Shown piece by piece: positions 25,382 through 33,269 of a DNA stretch of 64,000 bases. The stretch is from an uncultured Eggerthellaceae bacterium. GTDB taxonomy: Bacteria > Actinomycetota > Coriobacteriia > Coriobacteriales > Eggerthellaceae. Each line of letters starts with the position of its first letter. Within the stretch, counting starts at the first letter, position 1. The stretch spans positions 71,965-135,964 of the forward strand of contig CAJTVP010000004.1 of the NCBI GenBank assembly GCA_910580205.1, given 5' to 3'. The notes under the pieces were generated by a model that saw nothing but the letters and a program-made list of their open reading frames with translations, was not told the DNA's origin and did not search any database. A program made the translations under genes and the position numbers.

Positions 25382-25483
25382 CAATTGGGTTATCAATGTC
25401 TTTAAGACATTTGCTGGATATAAAAGCGAATACAAGCCTTAAGGAAAGCGCGATAGCTCAAGTTGGCCTATGCCAGCTTTTTT
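25382..25483 (+). ncRNA. candidate rny leader RNA or attenuator
   Basis: About 100 nt lie between the predicted start and a complete intrinsic terminator, and 46 nt further on rny begins. Elements in order are stem-loop AATGTC/GACATT (25395-25411, loop TTTAA), GCTGG (25413-25417), the CCTTAAGG palindrome, then the terminator. GCTGG is exactly complementary to CCAGC (25473-25477) in the terminator's right arm, so an antiterminator fold is possible. I could not match it to a known riboswitch class. Confidence 0.5.
25461..25483 (+). terminator. intrinsic terminator inside the rny 5' region
   Basis: AGTTGGC (25461-25467) pairs with GCCAGCT (25472-25478) around CTAT and is followed by a run of six T (25478-25483). 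It lies upstream of rny and downstream of the leader promoter, so it either ends recA-recX transcripts or attenuates rny, or both. Confidence 0.8.
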
Positions 25484-25529
25484 ATTGGAAAAATCACGCA
25501 GCGCGAGCTGCAATGGAAGAAGGCTCATC

Positions 25530-27092
25530 ATGGAGATCATCATAGGCATCGTGGCCGTGATCATCGGCATCGCGGTCGGGTTCGGAGCGACGAAGGCGTT
25601 CAATTCGAGCAAAGAGAAGAACGCGGCCCTGGAAGCGGCGAACCTCAAGAAGAGCGCTGAAGACGAAGCGAACCGCCTCATCAAAGACGCAGAGTCCCAG
25701 GTTGACACCATGCGCCGCAAAGCGGAGATCGAGGCGAAAGACGAAGCGCTCCGCTACAAGCAGCAGATCGAAGAAGAGAGCAAGGACCGCTTGCAAGAAG
25801 TGCGCAACGCCGAGAACCGCATCGCGCAGCGCGAGCAATCCTTGGATCATCGCGTGGAAACGCTCGACAAGCGCGAGCATCAGCTCTCCTCTTTGCAGGG
25901 GCAGCTGGACAAGCGCTCCCATGAGCTCACCGAATCGGAAGAGGAGATGGGCCGCCGCTTGGAGAAGGTGGCGGGCATGACCCCTGAACAAGCCAAGGAG
26001 GAGCTGCTCCAGACCATCCGGGATGAAGTGGTGCACGACCAGGCCGCCATCATCCGCGAAGCAGAGCAGCGCACCAAAGCTGAGGCGGACAAGAAGGCCC
26101 GGGAGATCCTGAGCCTCGCCATCCAGCGCGTAGCTGCTGATCACTCCTCGGAGAACACCGTCTCCACCATCCACATCCCCAACGATGAGCTCAAAGGGCG
26201 CATCATCGGCCGCGAGGGAAGGAACATCCGCTCCTTCGAGCAGCTGACCGGCACCAATCTCATCATCGACGACACCCCTGAGTGCGTGACCATCTCCTGC
26301 TTCGATCCGGTCCGCCGCGAGATCGGCCGCATCGCCATGGAGAACCTCATCGCCGATGGCCGCATCCATCCGGCGCGCATCGAGGAGATGTATGACAAAT
26401 CGGTGAAGCTGGTGGGGGAGCGCGTGCAGAAGGCCGGAGAGCAGGCAGCCTTCGACACCGGCATCCACGATCTGCATCCTGAGCTCATCCACACGCTCGG
26501 ACGCCTCATGTACCGCACCTCCTATGGCCAGAACGTGCTCAACCACTCCCTTGAGGTCGCCTACCTCGCTGGCGTCATGGCTTCAGAGCTGGGGCTTGAT
26601 CCCGTTCCCGCCAAACGCGCCGGCCTTTTGCATGACCTCGGCAAAGCGGTCGATCATGAGGTGGATGGCAGCCATGCGGTCCTGGGCGCTGATCTGGCCA
26701 AGCGCTTCGGCGAGAAACCGGAGATCGTCCATGCCATCGAGGCCCATCATGAAGACGTGGAGCCCAACTCCGTGCTGGACGTCCTCATCCAGGCCGCTGA
26801 CGCCGTCTCAGCTGCTCGTCCCGGTGCGCGCAAAGAGACCCTGGACGCCTACATCAAGCGCCTTGAGAAATTGGAAGAAATAGCGAACGCCCATGAAGGA
26901 GTGGAGCGAACCTACGCCATCCAGGCTGGTCGCGAAGTGCGCGTGATGGTGGCACCGGAAGTCGTCGATGAAGCCGCATCCGTGGTGCTGGCCCGTGACA
27001 TCGCTTCTCAGATAGAGAAGGATATGCAGTATCCCGGTCAGGTGAAGGTCGTCGTCATCCGCGAGAGCAGAGCTGTTGACTACGCCAAATAG
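25530..27092 (+). CDS. rny: ribonuclease Y
   Basis: 520 residues. An N-terminal membrane anchor (about 2-20) is followed by a long Lys/Glu-rich coiled coil (about 22-185). A KH domain (HIPNDELKGRIIGREGRNIRS) and an HD domain with RAGLLHDLGKAVDHE (about residues 361-375) come next, then the conserved C-terminus. RNase Y is the membrane-tethered endonuclease that starts mRNA decay in many Gram-positives. The ATG at 25530 follows GGAAGAAGG; the in-frame ATG at 25470 lies inside the terminator hairpin and is not plausible. Its last 17 bases overlap the next frame. The upstream leader suggests control at transcription elongation. Confidence 0.97.
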   Translation: MEIIIGIVAVIIGIAVGFGATKAFNSSKEKNAALEAANLKKSAEDEANRLIKDAESQVDTMRRKAEIEAKDEALRYKQQIEEESKDRLQEVRNAENRIAQREQSLDHRVETLDKREHQLSSLQGQLDKRSHELTESEEEMGRRLEKVAGMTPEQAKEELLQTIRDEVVHDQAAIIREAEQRTKAEADKKAREILSLAIQRVAADHSSENTVSTIHIPNDELKGRIIGREGRNIRSFEQLTGTNLIIDDTPECVTISCFDPVRREIGRIAMENLIADGRIHPARIEEMYDKSVKLVGERVQKAGEQAAFDTGIHDLHPELIHTLGRLMYRTSYGQNVLNHSLEVAYLAGVMASELGLDPVPAKRAGLLHDLGKAVDHEVDGSHAVLGADLAKRFGEKPEIVHAIEAHHEDVEPNSVLDVLIQAADAVSAARPGARKETLDAYIKRLEKLEEIANAHEGVERTYAIQAGREVRVMVAPEVVDEAASVVLARDIASQIEKDMQYPGQVKVVVIRESRAVDYAK

Positions 27093-28185
27093 CGCCTCTG
27101 ATGCGTCGGAGGTCGATGAGGACATCGTCGACCTCATCACGGGGTCATGCGGCGCGGACCCGTTCAAGGTCGAATCCGACTTGGGCCATGGCTATGTCCG
27201 GCTGAAAAGCTCCGAGGTGGAACGCCGCCAAGCGGCGCAGGACATCCAATGCATCGAGGATGCGCTCATAGAGCTTCTGCGCAACAGCCGTGACGCTTCC
27301 GCGCATTCCATCTTCGTCGCGTCTTCCAAAGATGATGATGAGCGCACCCTCACCATCATCGATGATGGTGAGGGCATCCCTGAGGAGATGTGGCAGACCA
27401 TCTTCGAACCCCGCGTCACCTCCAAGCTCGAAACGGCGCACATGGACAAGTGGGGGATGCATGGGCGCGGCATGGCCCTCTATTCCATCACCATGAACGC
27501 GCGCAGCGCGCAGGTCATGGCCTCGCGCCCAGGGTGCGGCGCCTCTCTCAGGATAGATGCGGGCAAGAGCCTTTCAGAGAAGGCCGACCAGAGCAGCTTC
27601 CCCCATTTCGAGGAGAAAGACGGCATCATGGCCATGCGCGGCCCGAAGAACATCACGCGCACCTGCTGTGAGTTCGCGCTCGAATGCGCGAGCGGGATCA
27701 ACGTGTATCTGGGAACACCCGCTCAGATCTCAGCGGCGCTCTACGAATACGGCCTCGCGACGGTCCCTGCCTATGCCCGCGCCTTCGGCCGTTGCGAGGA
27801 TCTGCCCTTGACGAAGACCTTGGGCCTTTCGAACAGCCCTGAGGACCTCGCTGCGCGCTGCGCTGAGCTTGGGCTGGACATCTCGTTGCGCACCGCCCGT
27901 CGGATCATGGACGGCTCCTTCGAGACGCTGCCTGACGTGGCCCAGATGATGCGGGAGCGCTCCTTCAACACCGTCGCGAAGAGCAGGAAGCGCGCGCAAG
28001 CCCCTTCCACAGGAGGCTTCACCCCGCATCTCGCCCAACAAGACAAGCGATCCATCGCCGATGCGGCTCAAAGCGCCTTCGCGGATATCGCCGAGTCGTA
28101 TTACCTTGAGCCCGACGTTGAGCCTTCCGTGCGCGTCAGCGCTGGCGCGTTGCTCATCAGCATCCCGTTGGTTGAGCGCATTTGA
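27076..28185 (+). CDS. orphan GHKL-type ATPase, function unknown
   Basis: 369 residues from a TTG that overlaps rny by 17 bp; no ATG or GTG lies nearby, so the start is the least certain in this area. The N-terminal half is a Bergerat-fold ATPase. It has the N box IEDALIELLRNSRDAS (about residues 56-71), G1 IIDDGEGIPEE, and the G2 lid WGMHGRGMALYSI. There is no histidine-phosphorylation domain, receiver, MutL endonuclease or Hsp90 middle domain. Around residues 258-295 a stretch (ELGLDISLRTARRIMDGS) looks like a helix-turn-helix. It may partner RNase Y or SpoVS, but only position suggests this. An intrinsic terminator follows. Confidence 0.7.
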   Translation: MTTPNSASDASEVDEDIVDLITGSCGADPFKVESDLGHGYVRLKSSEVERRQAAQDIQCIEDALIELLRNSRDASAHSIFVASSKDDDERTLTIIDDGEGIPEEMWQTIFEPRVTSKLETAHMDKWGMHGRGMALYSITMNARSAQVMASRPGCGASLRIDAGKSLSEKADQSSFPHFEEKDGIMAMRGPKNITRTCCEFALECASGINVYLGTPAQISAALYEYGLATVPAYARAFGRCEDLPLTKTLGLSNSPEDLAARCAELGLDISLRTARRIMDGSFETLPDVAQMMRERSFNTVAKSRKRAQAPSTGGFTPHLAQQDKRSIADAAQSAFADIAESYYLEPDVEPSVRVSAGALLISIPLVERI

Positions 28186-28210
28186 TCCGACCTCACCCCT
28201 CGGAGCTGAT

Positions 28211-28228
28211 GCGCATTTTATGCGTTTT
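28211..28228 (+). terminator. intrinsic terminator after the GHKL gene
   Basis: CGCAT (28212-28216) pairs with ATGCG (28220-28224) around TTT and is followed by TTTT. It lies 26 nt after the stop and separates the rny-GHKL unit from spoVS. Confidence 0.6.
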
Positions 28229-28249
28229 GCGTCTTTCGCCTTCCAATGC

Positions 28250-28278
28250 TCTACAAACTATGATTCATCTGGTAAAGT
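28250..28278 (+). promoter_or_regulatory. possible spoVS promoter
   Basis: TCTACA (28250-28255), a 17-bp spacer and TAAAGT (28273-28278) with an extended TGG. A second -10-like TATGAT sits at 28259-28264. It lies just after a terminator, so a promoter is needed here. No sigH-type sequence of the Bacillus spoVS kind was recognised. Confidence 0.45.
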
Positions 28279-28344
28279 CTTCCGAACGGCTCAAACATGG
28301 GCTGGATGCCACGCAAATGCGCTTTAAACGGGAAAGTGATCGAA

Positions 28345-28668
28345 GTGACAGACGAAGCGAAGAACGAAATAGGCTGCCTGAAGGTATCATCGAAGTCATC
28401 TCCTGCGTCTGTGGCAGGCGCCATCGCCGGGATGATCAAAGACGGTTCCGCCGTTGAGATCCAAGCGGTAGGCGCTGGCGCGGTCAATCAAGCCGTGAAG
28501 GCCATCGCCATCTCCCGTGGCTTCCTGTCTCCCGTCGGCATCGAGATCTGCTGCATCCCCTCCTTCGCGGATATCGTGATAGATGGCGAATACCGCACCG
28601 CCATCCGCTTTTCCGTGGAGCCTCGTTCCAACAAGAACATCAACGCCACCTTTGATGCCGCTTCCTAG
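28345..28668 (+). CDS. spoVS: SpoVS-family protein
   Basis: About 107 residues carrying the whole SpoVS (Alba-like) fold. LKVSSKSSPASVAGAIAG is followed by EIQAVGAGAVNQAVKAIAISR and the CIPSFADIVIDGEYRTAIRF end. SpoVS supports sporulation in Bacillus, yet the family is widespread in bacteria that do not form spores and its molecular role is unsettled. No other sporulation gene is in the window. GTG at 28345 (GGGAAAG upstream), GTG at 28336 and ATG at 28297 are the possible starts. The neighbourhood rny-...-spoVS-...-miaB matches Bacillus. Confidence 0.87.
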   Translation: MTDEAKNEIGCLKVSSKSSPASVAGAIAGMIKDGSAVEIQAVGAGAVNQAVKAIAISRGFLSPVGIEICCIPSFADIVIDGEYRTAIRFSVEPRSNKNINATFDAAS

Positions 28669-28689
28669 CTTTTCTGTGGTCCTGTCCTG

Positions 28690-30042
28690 ATGACGCGCGA
28701 ACTCGAAGGGCTCACCTTCTGCATCACGACTTTCGGCTGCCAGATGAACAAGCACGATTCGGAGCGGATCGTCGGCCTCCTCGAATCCCTCGGATGCATC
28801 CCGGTCGAAGGACCAGAAGATGCCGACATCGTCATCTTCATGACCTGCTGCGTCCGTGAATCCGCGGACACGCGCCTGTTCGGCCACGTCATGTCGCTCA
28901 AGAACGCGCCTTCGCGGAACGATGCGAAGGCCGAGAGGCGCATCATCGCCATCGGCGGCTGCATCGGCCAGCGAGACGGTGAGAAGCTCATCGAGGATAT
29001 GCCTCACGTGAGCGTGGTCTTCGGCACGAACACCATCCCCCTCCTGCCTCAGCTTCTCGCAGAAGCGCTGCACGGGGAGCAAGCGGTCGCCGTGCAAGAG
29101 GAGAGCAGCACCAGCGCCACAGGGCTGCCCGCTCATCGGGAGCAGCGCTGGGCGGCATGGCTGCCCATCACGGTCGGCTGCGACAACTTCTGCACTTACT
29201 GCATCGTCCCTCACGTGCGCGGCCGTGAGAAGTCCCGTCCGCTGGATGATGTGGCGGAGGAAGCGCGGCGTCTGGTGGCAGAGGGCGTTCGCGAGATCAC
29301 CCTGCTCGGCCAGAACGTCAACTCCTACGGGCGGGACCTCTATGGAGAGCCGCGCTTCGCTTCCATGCTGGATGCCATCGCGGGCACGGGCGTGACGCGC
29401 CTGCGCTTCGCCACCAGCCACCCGAAAGACTTGATCCCGCAGGTGATAGAGCGCTTCGCCACTCTCCCATCCCTCATGCCGGCGCTCCATCTGCCGGTGC
29501 AGTCGGGATCAGATCGCATCTTGGCCGCCATGAACCGCAAGTACGCGCGCGACCATTACCTCTCTCTCATCGACGAGCTCAGGCGCGCGCGGCCGGATAT
29601 CGCTCTTTCCACCGACGTCATCGTCGGATTCCCTGGAGAGACGGAAGAGGATTTCCAGGACACGCTCTCGCTCATAGATGAAGTGGGGTATCACCAGGTC
29701 TTCACCTTCATCTACTCGAAGCGGGAAGGGACGCCCGCAGCCGCGTATCCGGATGAAGTCCCCCACGGCGTCGCGCAGGATCGCTTCGCTCGCCTGCTCT
29801 CCGTGATAGAGAAGCGCGCATGGGAAGCGAACCAAGCGGATGCGGGCGCCACGGTCGACGTGCTGTTCGAGGGCGCGTCGAAGAAGGATCCTTCCATGGC
29901 TTCAGGAAGAACGCCCAAGAACCAAACGGTCCACGTGCCGGTGAGCAGCTCTGAGGAAGCGCATGCGCTCGCTGGCAGCATCCGCCCCATACGCATCCTT
30001 GAAGCGAAGACGTGGTACCTGAAAGGCGAGGCTGCCCGCTGA
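28690..30042 (+). CDS. miaB: tRNA-2-methylthio-N6-dimethylallyladenosine synthase MiaB
   Basis: 450 residues. The N-terminal MTTase domain has its three Cys (FGCQMNKHDSE, TCCVRES, GGCIGQRDG). The radical-SAM site is CDNFCTYCIVPHVRGREKS and the C-terminal TRAM domain follows. CTYCIVPHVRG identifies MiaB rather than RimO. It adds a methylthio group to i6A37 of tRNAs reading UNN codons. That substrate is made by miaA, whose ATG overlaps this stop (TGATG). The ATG lies 21 bp after spoVS. Confidence 0.96.
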   Translation: MTRELEGLTFCITTFGCQMNKHDSERIVGLLESLGCIPVEGPEDADIVIFMTCCVRESADTRLFGHVMSLKNAPSRNDAKAERRIIAIGGCIGQRDGEKLIEDMPHVSVVFGTNTIPLLPQLLAEALHGEQAVAVQEESSTSATGLPAHREQRWAAWLPITVGCDNFCTYCIVPHVRGREKSRPLDDVAEEARRLVAEGVREITLLGQNVNSYGRDLYGEPRFASMLDAIAGTGVTRLRFATSHPKDLIPQVIERFATLPSLMPALHLPVQSGSDRILAAMNRKYARDHYLSLIDELRRARPDIALSTDVIVGFPGETEEDFQDTLSLIDEVGYHQVFTFIYSKREGTPAAAYPDEVPHGVAQDRFARLLSVIEKRAWEANQADAGATVDVLFEGASKKDPSMASGRTPKNQTVHVPVSSSEEAHALAGSIRPIRILEAKTWYLKGEAAR

Positions 30043-30998
30043 TGACGGGATCATCTCCCCTCATCGTCGTCTGCGGCCCCACCGCCACGGGCAAGTCGGA
30101 TCTGGCGGAATCTCTGGCGCTCTCGCGGAACGGCGTGATCCTCTCCGCTGATTCCATGCAGATCTACGCTGGCATGGACATCGGAACCGCCAAGGTTCCC
30201 CCAGATGCGCGCGCAGTGCCTTATCACGGCCTGGACCTGGTGGCGCCCGATGAGCCCTATTCAGCGGCGCTGTTCCAAGCCTATGGCCGCTCCGTCCTGC
30301 AGGATATGGATGCCCAGGGCACGCCGGTCATCATGGCTGGAGGCACCGGTTTCTACATCAAGGCGGTCATAGATGATCTCCGCTTTCCCGCAGGGGAGCA
30401 GCAGAACAATCCCGTCCGCGAGCGGTTCCAGCGCATCGCTGAGGAAGAAGGCGGTCAGGCGGTATGGGACATCCTGAACGACCTTGACCCTGAAAGCGCC
30501 GCCCAGATACATCCGCACAACGTGAAAAGGACCATCCGGGCTCTGGAGATGGCGGAAGCAGGGGAGCGCTATGCTGATCGCGCGGAGGGGCTGGCTCATG
30601 CAGCCCAGCTCTACGATGCTCGCTTCATCGGCCTGGAGATGGAGCGCAGCCTTCTCTATGAGCGGATCGATGCTCGCGTGGACGCCATGCGGGAAGCAGG
30701 CCTCGTCGATGAAGTGAGATCGCTTGCCGAAGCCGGTTTCGCCGAGTCGTTGACGTCGCGGCAGGCTATCGGGTACAAAGAGGTTCTGAACGCGCTTGAG
30801 GGCGCGTGCACCATGGATCAGGCCTTCGAAGACATCAAGCGCGCCAGCCGGCGCTATGCCAAACGGCAGTTGACCTGGTTCAGAAAAGACGAGCGCATCT
30901 TATGGATGGATGTGACGGATATGACGGCCGAAGAGATCGCCTTGAAGGCGGAGCGGATGCTCGAAACCAAGGAAGAAGGAGGGACCTGTGGAGCTTGA
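30042..30998 (+). CDS. miaA: tRNA dimethylallyltransferase MiaA
   Basis: 318 residues. It has the phosphate loop GPTATGKSDLA, the DSMQIYAGMDIGTAK segment with its catalytic Asp, the GGTGFYIKA motif, the insertion domain binding the anticodon loop, and RRYAKRQLTWFRKDE near the C-terminus. It transfers dimethylallyl to A37 of tRNA as the first step before MiaB. The in-frame ATG at 30012 adds residues foreign to the family. It overlaps dapF by 11 bp. Confidence 0.97.
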   Translation: MTGSSPLIVVCGPTATGKSDLAESLALSRNGVILSADSMQIYAGMDIGTAKVPPDARAVPYHGLDLVAPDEPYSAALFQAYGRSVLQDMDAQGTPVIMAGGTGFYIKAVIDDLRFPAGEQQNNPVRERFQRIAEEEGGQAVWDILNDLDPESAAQIHPHNVKRTIRALEMAEAGERYADRAEGLAHAAQLYDARFIGLEMERSLLYERIDARVDAMREAGLVDEVRSLAEAGFAESLTSRQAIGYKEVLNALEGACTMDQAFEDIKRASRRYAKRQLTWFRKDERILWMDVTDMTAEEIALKAERMLETKEEGGTCGA

Positions 30999-31905
30999 GT
31001 TCGCGAAACTGGAAGGCCTGGGGAACGATTTCGTGTTCATCGAGGATATGGATGCGGCCCTTGAGCTCTCCGATGCGCAGGTGAAAGCCCTCTGCGACCG
31101 CCACTTCGGGATCGGCGCTGATGGCGTGATCCTGGTGCGGCCACCTAAGGGCGCAGGCGTCGCATACATGCACTACATCAACGCGGATGGCACGTTGGCG
31201 CAGATGTGCGGCAACGGCGTGCGCTGCTTCGCCAAGTACCTGGTTGACCACGGCCTCGCGCAGAGCGGAGACGGAGCGCTCACCGTGGACACCATGGCGG
31301 GGGAGAGGCGGATCGCCTATCAGCTGGACGACAGTGGGAAGCTGGCTTTGGCCACGGTGGACATGGGCGCCCCCATCCTGGAGCCTGAGCGCATCCCCCT
31401 GTCTCCATCCTCCTCTGACAGATGCGCGCAACAGAAAAATGGCCTGAACCTCATCATCCTGGATTCTCCCTGGGGCGCGTTCATGTTCGCGTGCGTGTCC
31501 ATGGGAAACCCCCATGCCGTCTGCTTCATCGAGAACTGGGAAGGGCAGTCCGATGATCTCTTCCCGGCGGATGCTGAGAAGAGCTTGGACACCATGCGCC
31601 TGGACGATATCGGAGCGTTCTTCGAATCCCATCCCGCATTTCCCGAGAAGTCGAACATCGAATTCGCCTGCATAGAGGAAGATGGCATCTCCATGCGCGT
31701 GTTCGAGCGCGGGTGCGGAGAGACGCTCGCCTGCGGGACCGGCGCTTGCGCCACCTTCGTCGCGGCGTCTCTGACCGGACGCGTTCAAGGAGAGACCATC
31801 ATCCATCTGCTCGGAGGTGACCTGACCATCGATGAGGATGAGCCGGGCCATATCCTCATGACGGGCCCAGCTGAGCAGTCGTTCACCGGGAGCGTGACGC
31901 TGTAG
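30988..31905 (+). CDS. dapF: diaminopimelate epimerase
   Basis: 305 residues with both catalytic cysteines: MCGNGVRC in the N-terminal half and ACGTGAC in the C-terminal half. GLGNDFVFI comes at the start and the MGNPHAVCF and ERGCGETLACG segments later. It converts LL-DAP to meso-DAP for lysine and peptidoglycan, so the DAP genes of this window (dapB, dapA, dapF) are split between two sites. GTG start after AAGGAGGGACCT. Confidence 0.96.
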   Translation: MELEFAKLEGLGNDFVFIEDMDAALELSDAQVKALCDRHFGIGADGVILVRPPKGAGVAYMHYINADGTLAQMCGNGVRCFAKYLVDHGLAQSGDGALTVDTMAGERRIAYQLDDSGKLALATVDMGAPILEPERIPLSPSSSDRCAQQKNGLNLIILDSPWGAFMFACVSMGNPHAVCFIENWEGQSDDLFPADAEKSLDTMRLDDIGAFFESHPAFPEKSNIEFACIEEDGISMRVFERGCGETLACGTGACATFVAASLTGRVQGETIIHLLGGDLTIDEDEPGHILMTGPAEQSFTGSVTL

Positions 31906-33255
31906 ATGGGATCCGCTGACGCGAGCGATCGGATGGGCGATCCGTCCGCTGAGAGCAGCGGTCCCCATGAGCGGTTCCCCCTCCATCCCACATCCGAGCC
32001 CCGTGAGCGGGCGCTCTTGGTCGGCATCGACCGCCCAGGGTCCTCTGTGGACATGGGATCATCCTTGCAGGAGCTCGAACGGCTGGCCTACACCGCTGGC
32101 GCGGATGCCATTGGCATCATCACGCAGCGCCTGAGCGCCCCGAATCCGGCGACGTTCATCGGCTCAGGCAAGGTCGAGGAGGTGGCGGAGGCCGCCCAGG
32201 CCCTTGAAGCGGACGTGATCATCTTCGATGATGAGCTCACCCCGTCCCAGCAATCCAATCTTGAGAAGTCGGTGCCTCGCACCGTGAAGGTGATCGACCG
32301 AACGGCGCTCATCTTGGACATCTTCGCGCTCCGAGCGAAGAGCCGGGAGGGAAAGCTGCAGGTGCGCTTGGCGCAGAACGAATATCTCTATCCTCGTCTG
32401 CGCGGCATGTGGGCGCACTTGGCCTCCAACCGCATGGGCGGTGGCGTGGGCTCCCGCTTCGGCGAAGGGGAGAGCCAGCTTGAGGTGGACCGCCGCATGG
32501 TGCGCAACCGCATCACCTCCATCAAGTCAGAGCTCGCGCGCGTCAAGCGCATCCGCGGCGTTCAGCGGAAGAGCCGCCACAAGAGCGGAATCGCCAACGT
32601 GGCGCTGGCGGGATACACCAACGCGGGCAAATCGAGCCTGCTCAATGCGCTTTCAGGCAGTCAGGTCATGGCCGATGACCTCCTGTTCGCCACCCTTGAT
32701 TCCACCACGCGCAGCATCACGCTCCCGCAGGGGCGGGAGATCGCGCTCACGGACACCGTCGGCTTCATCCAGAAGCTCCCGACCACGCTCATCGACGCAT
32801 TCCGATCCACTCTGGAGGAGATTACGGCGGCGGATCTCATCTTGCACGTGGTGGACGCGTCTTCCGATGAGATGGAGATGCACATAGATGCGGTGGGGGA
32901 CACGCTCGACCAGATCGATGCCGCCAGCATCCCACGGCTTTTGGTCTTGAACAAATCGGATATGCTCAGCTCAGAGCAGATCGCCGCCTATGAACGGCGC
33001 TACCCTGAAGCCATCTTCACTTCATCGGTGACGGGGGTTGGCGCAGAAGAGCTCATCCGCCAGATATCGGTCAGCCTTGGGGCGGCGGAGACCACCATGA
33101 ACGTGGTCATCCCTTATGCAGAGGGGTCTGCGGTGTCTTTGGCACATCGCCGGTGCGCGGTGATCTCAGAGCAGCATGAGGAAGATGGCACCCATCTAAC
33201 GCTCAGATGCCCGGCAGCCTTCAAAACGCTCTATGAGCGCTATGAGCAAGATTGA
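31906..33255 (+). CDS. hflX: GTPase HflX
   Basis: 449 residues. The N-terminal HflX domain (AYTAGADAIGIITQ, then PATFIGSGKVEEVAE and FDDELTPSQQSNLE) is followed by the helical RLAQNEYLYPRLRGMW linker. The G domain has ALAGYTNAGKSSLLNAL, DTVGFIQKLP and LNKSD. HflX binds the 50S subunit and rescues or splits stalled ribosomes. The ATG follows the dapF stop without a gap. The first 45 residues are a Ser/Pro-rich extension. The stop codon sits in the loop of a strong hairpin shared with lexA. Confidence 0.95.
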   Translation: MGSADASDRMGDPSAESSGPHERFPLHPTSEPRERALLVGIDRPGSSVDMGSSLQELERLAYTAGADAIGIITQRLSAPNPATFIGSGKVEEVAEAAQALEADVIIFDDELTPSQQSNLEKSVPRTVKVIDRTALILDIFALRAKSREGKLQVRLAQNEYLYPRLRGMWAHLASNRMGGGVGSRFGEGESQLEVDRRMVRNRITSIKSELARVKRIRGVQRKSRHKSGIANVALAGYTNAGKSSLLNALSGSQVMADDLLFATLDSTTRSITLPQGREIALTDTVGFIQKLPTTLIDAFRSTLEEITAADLILHVVDASSDEMEMHIDAVGDTLDQIDAASIPRLLVLNKSDMLSSEQIAAYERRYPEAIFTSSVTGVGAEELIRQISVSLGAAETTMNVVIPYAEGSAVSLAHRRCAVISEQHEEDGTHLTLRCPAAFKTLYERYEQD

Positions 33256-33269
33256 GATCATAGCGCTCA
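33234..33269. terminator. hairpin covering the stop codons of convergent hflX and lexA
   Basis: TGAGCGCTATGA (33234-33245) pairs perfectly over 12 bp with TCATAGCGCTCA (33258-33269). The 12-nt loop contains the hflX TGA, and the lexA stop (33267-33269) is in the right arm. No T-run follows on either strand. It probably serves as a bidirectional terminator or mRNA-end stabiliser in an 11-bp gap. Confidence 0.55.

Noticed and set aside
28345..28668. SpoVS as evidence that the organism sporulates
   Set aside because: The family is common in non-spore-formers and no other sporulation gene is in the window.
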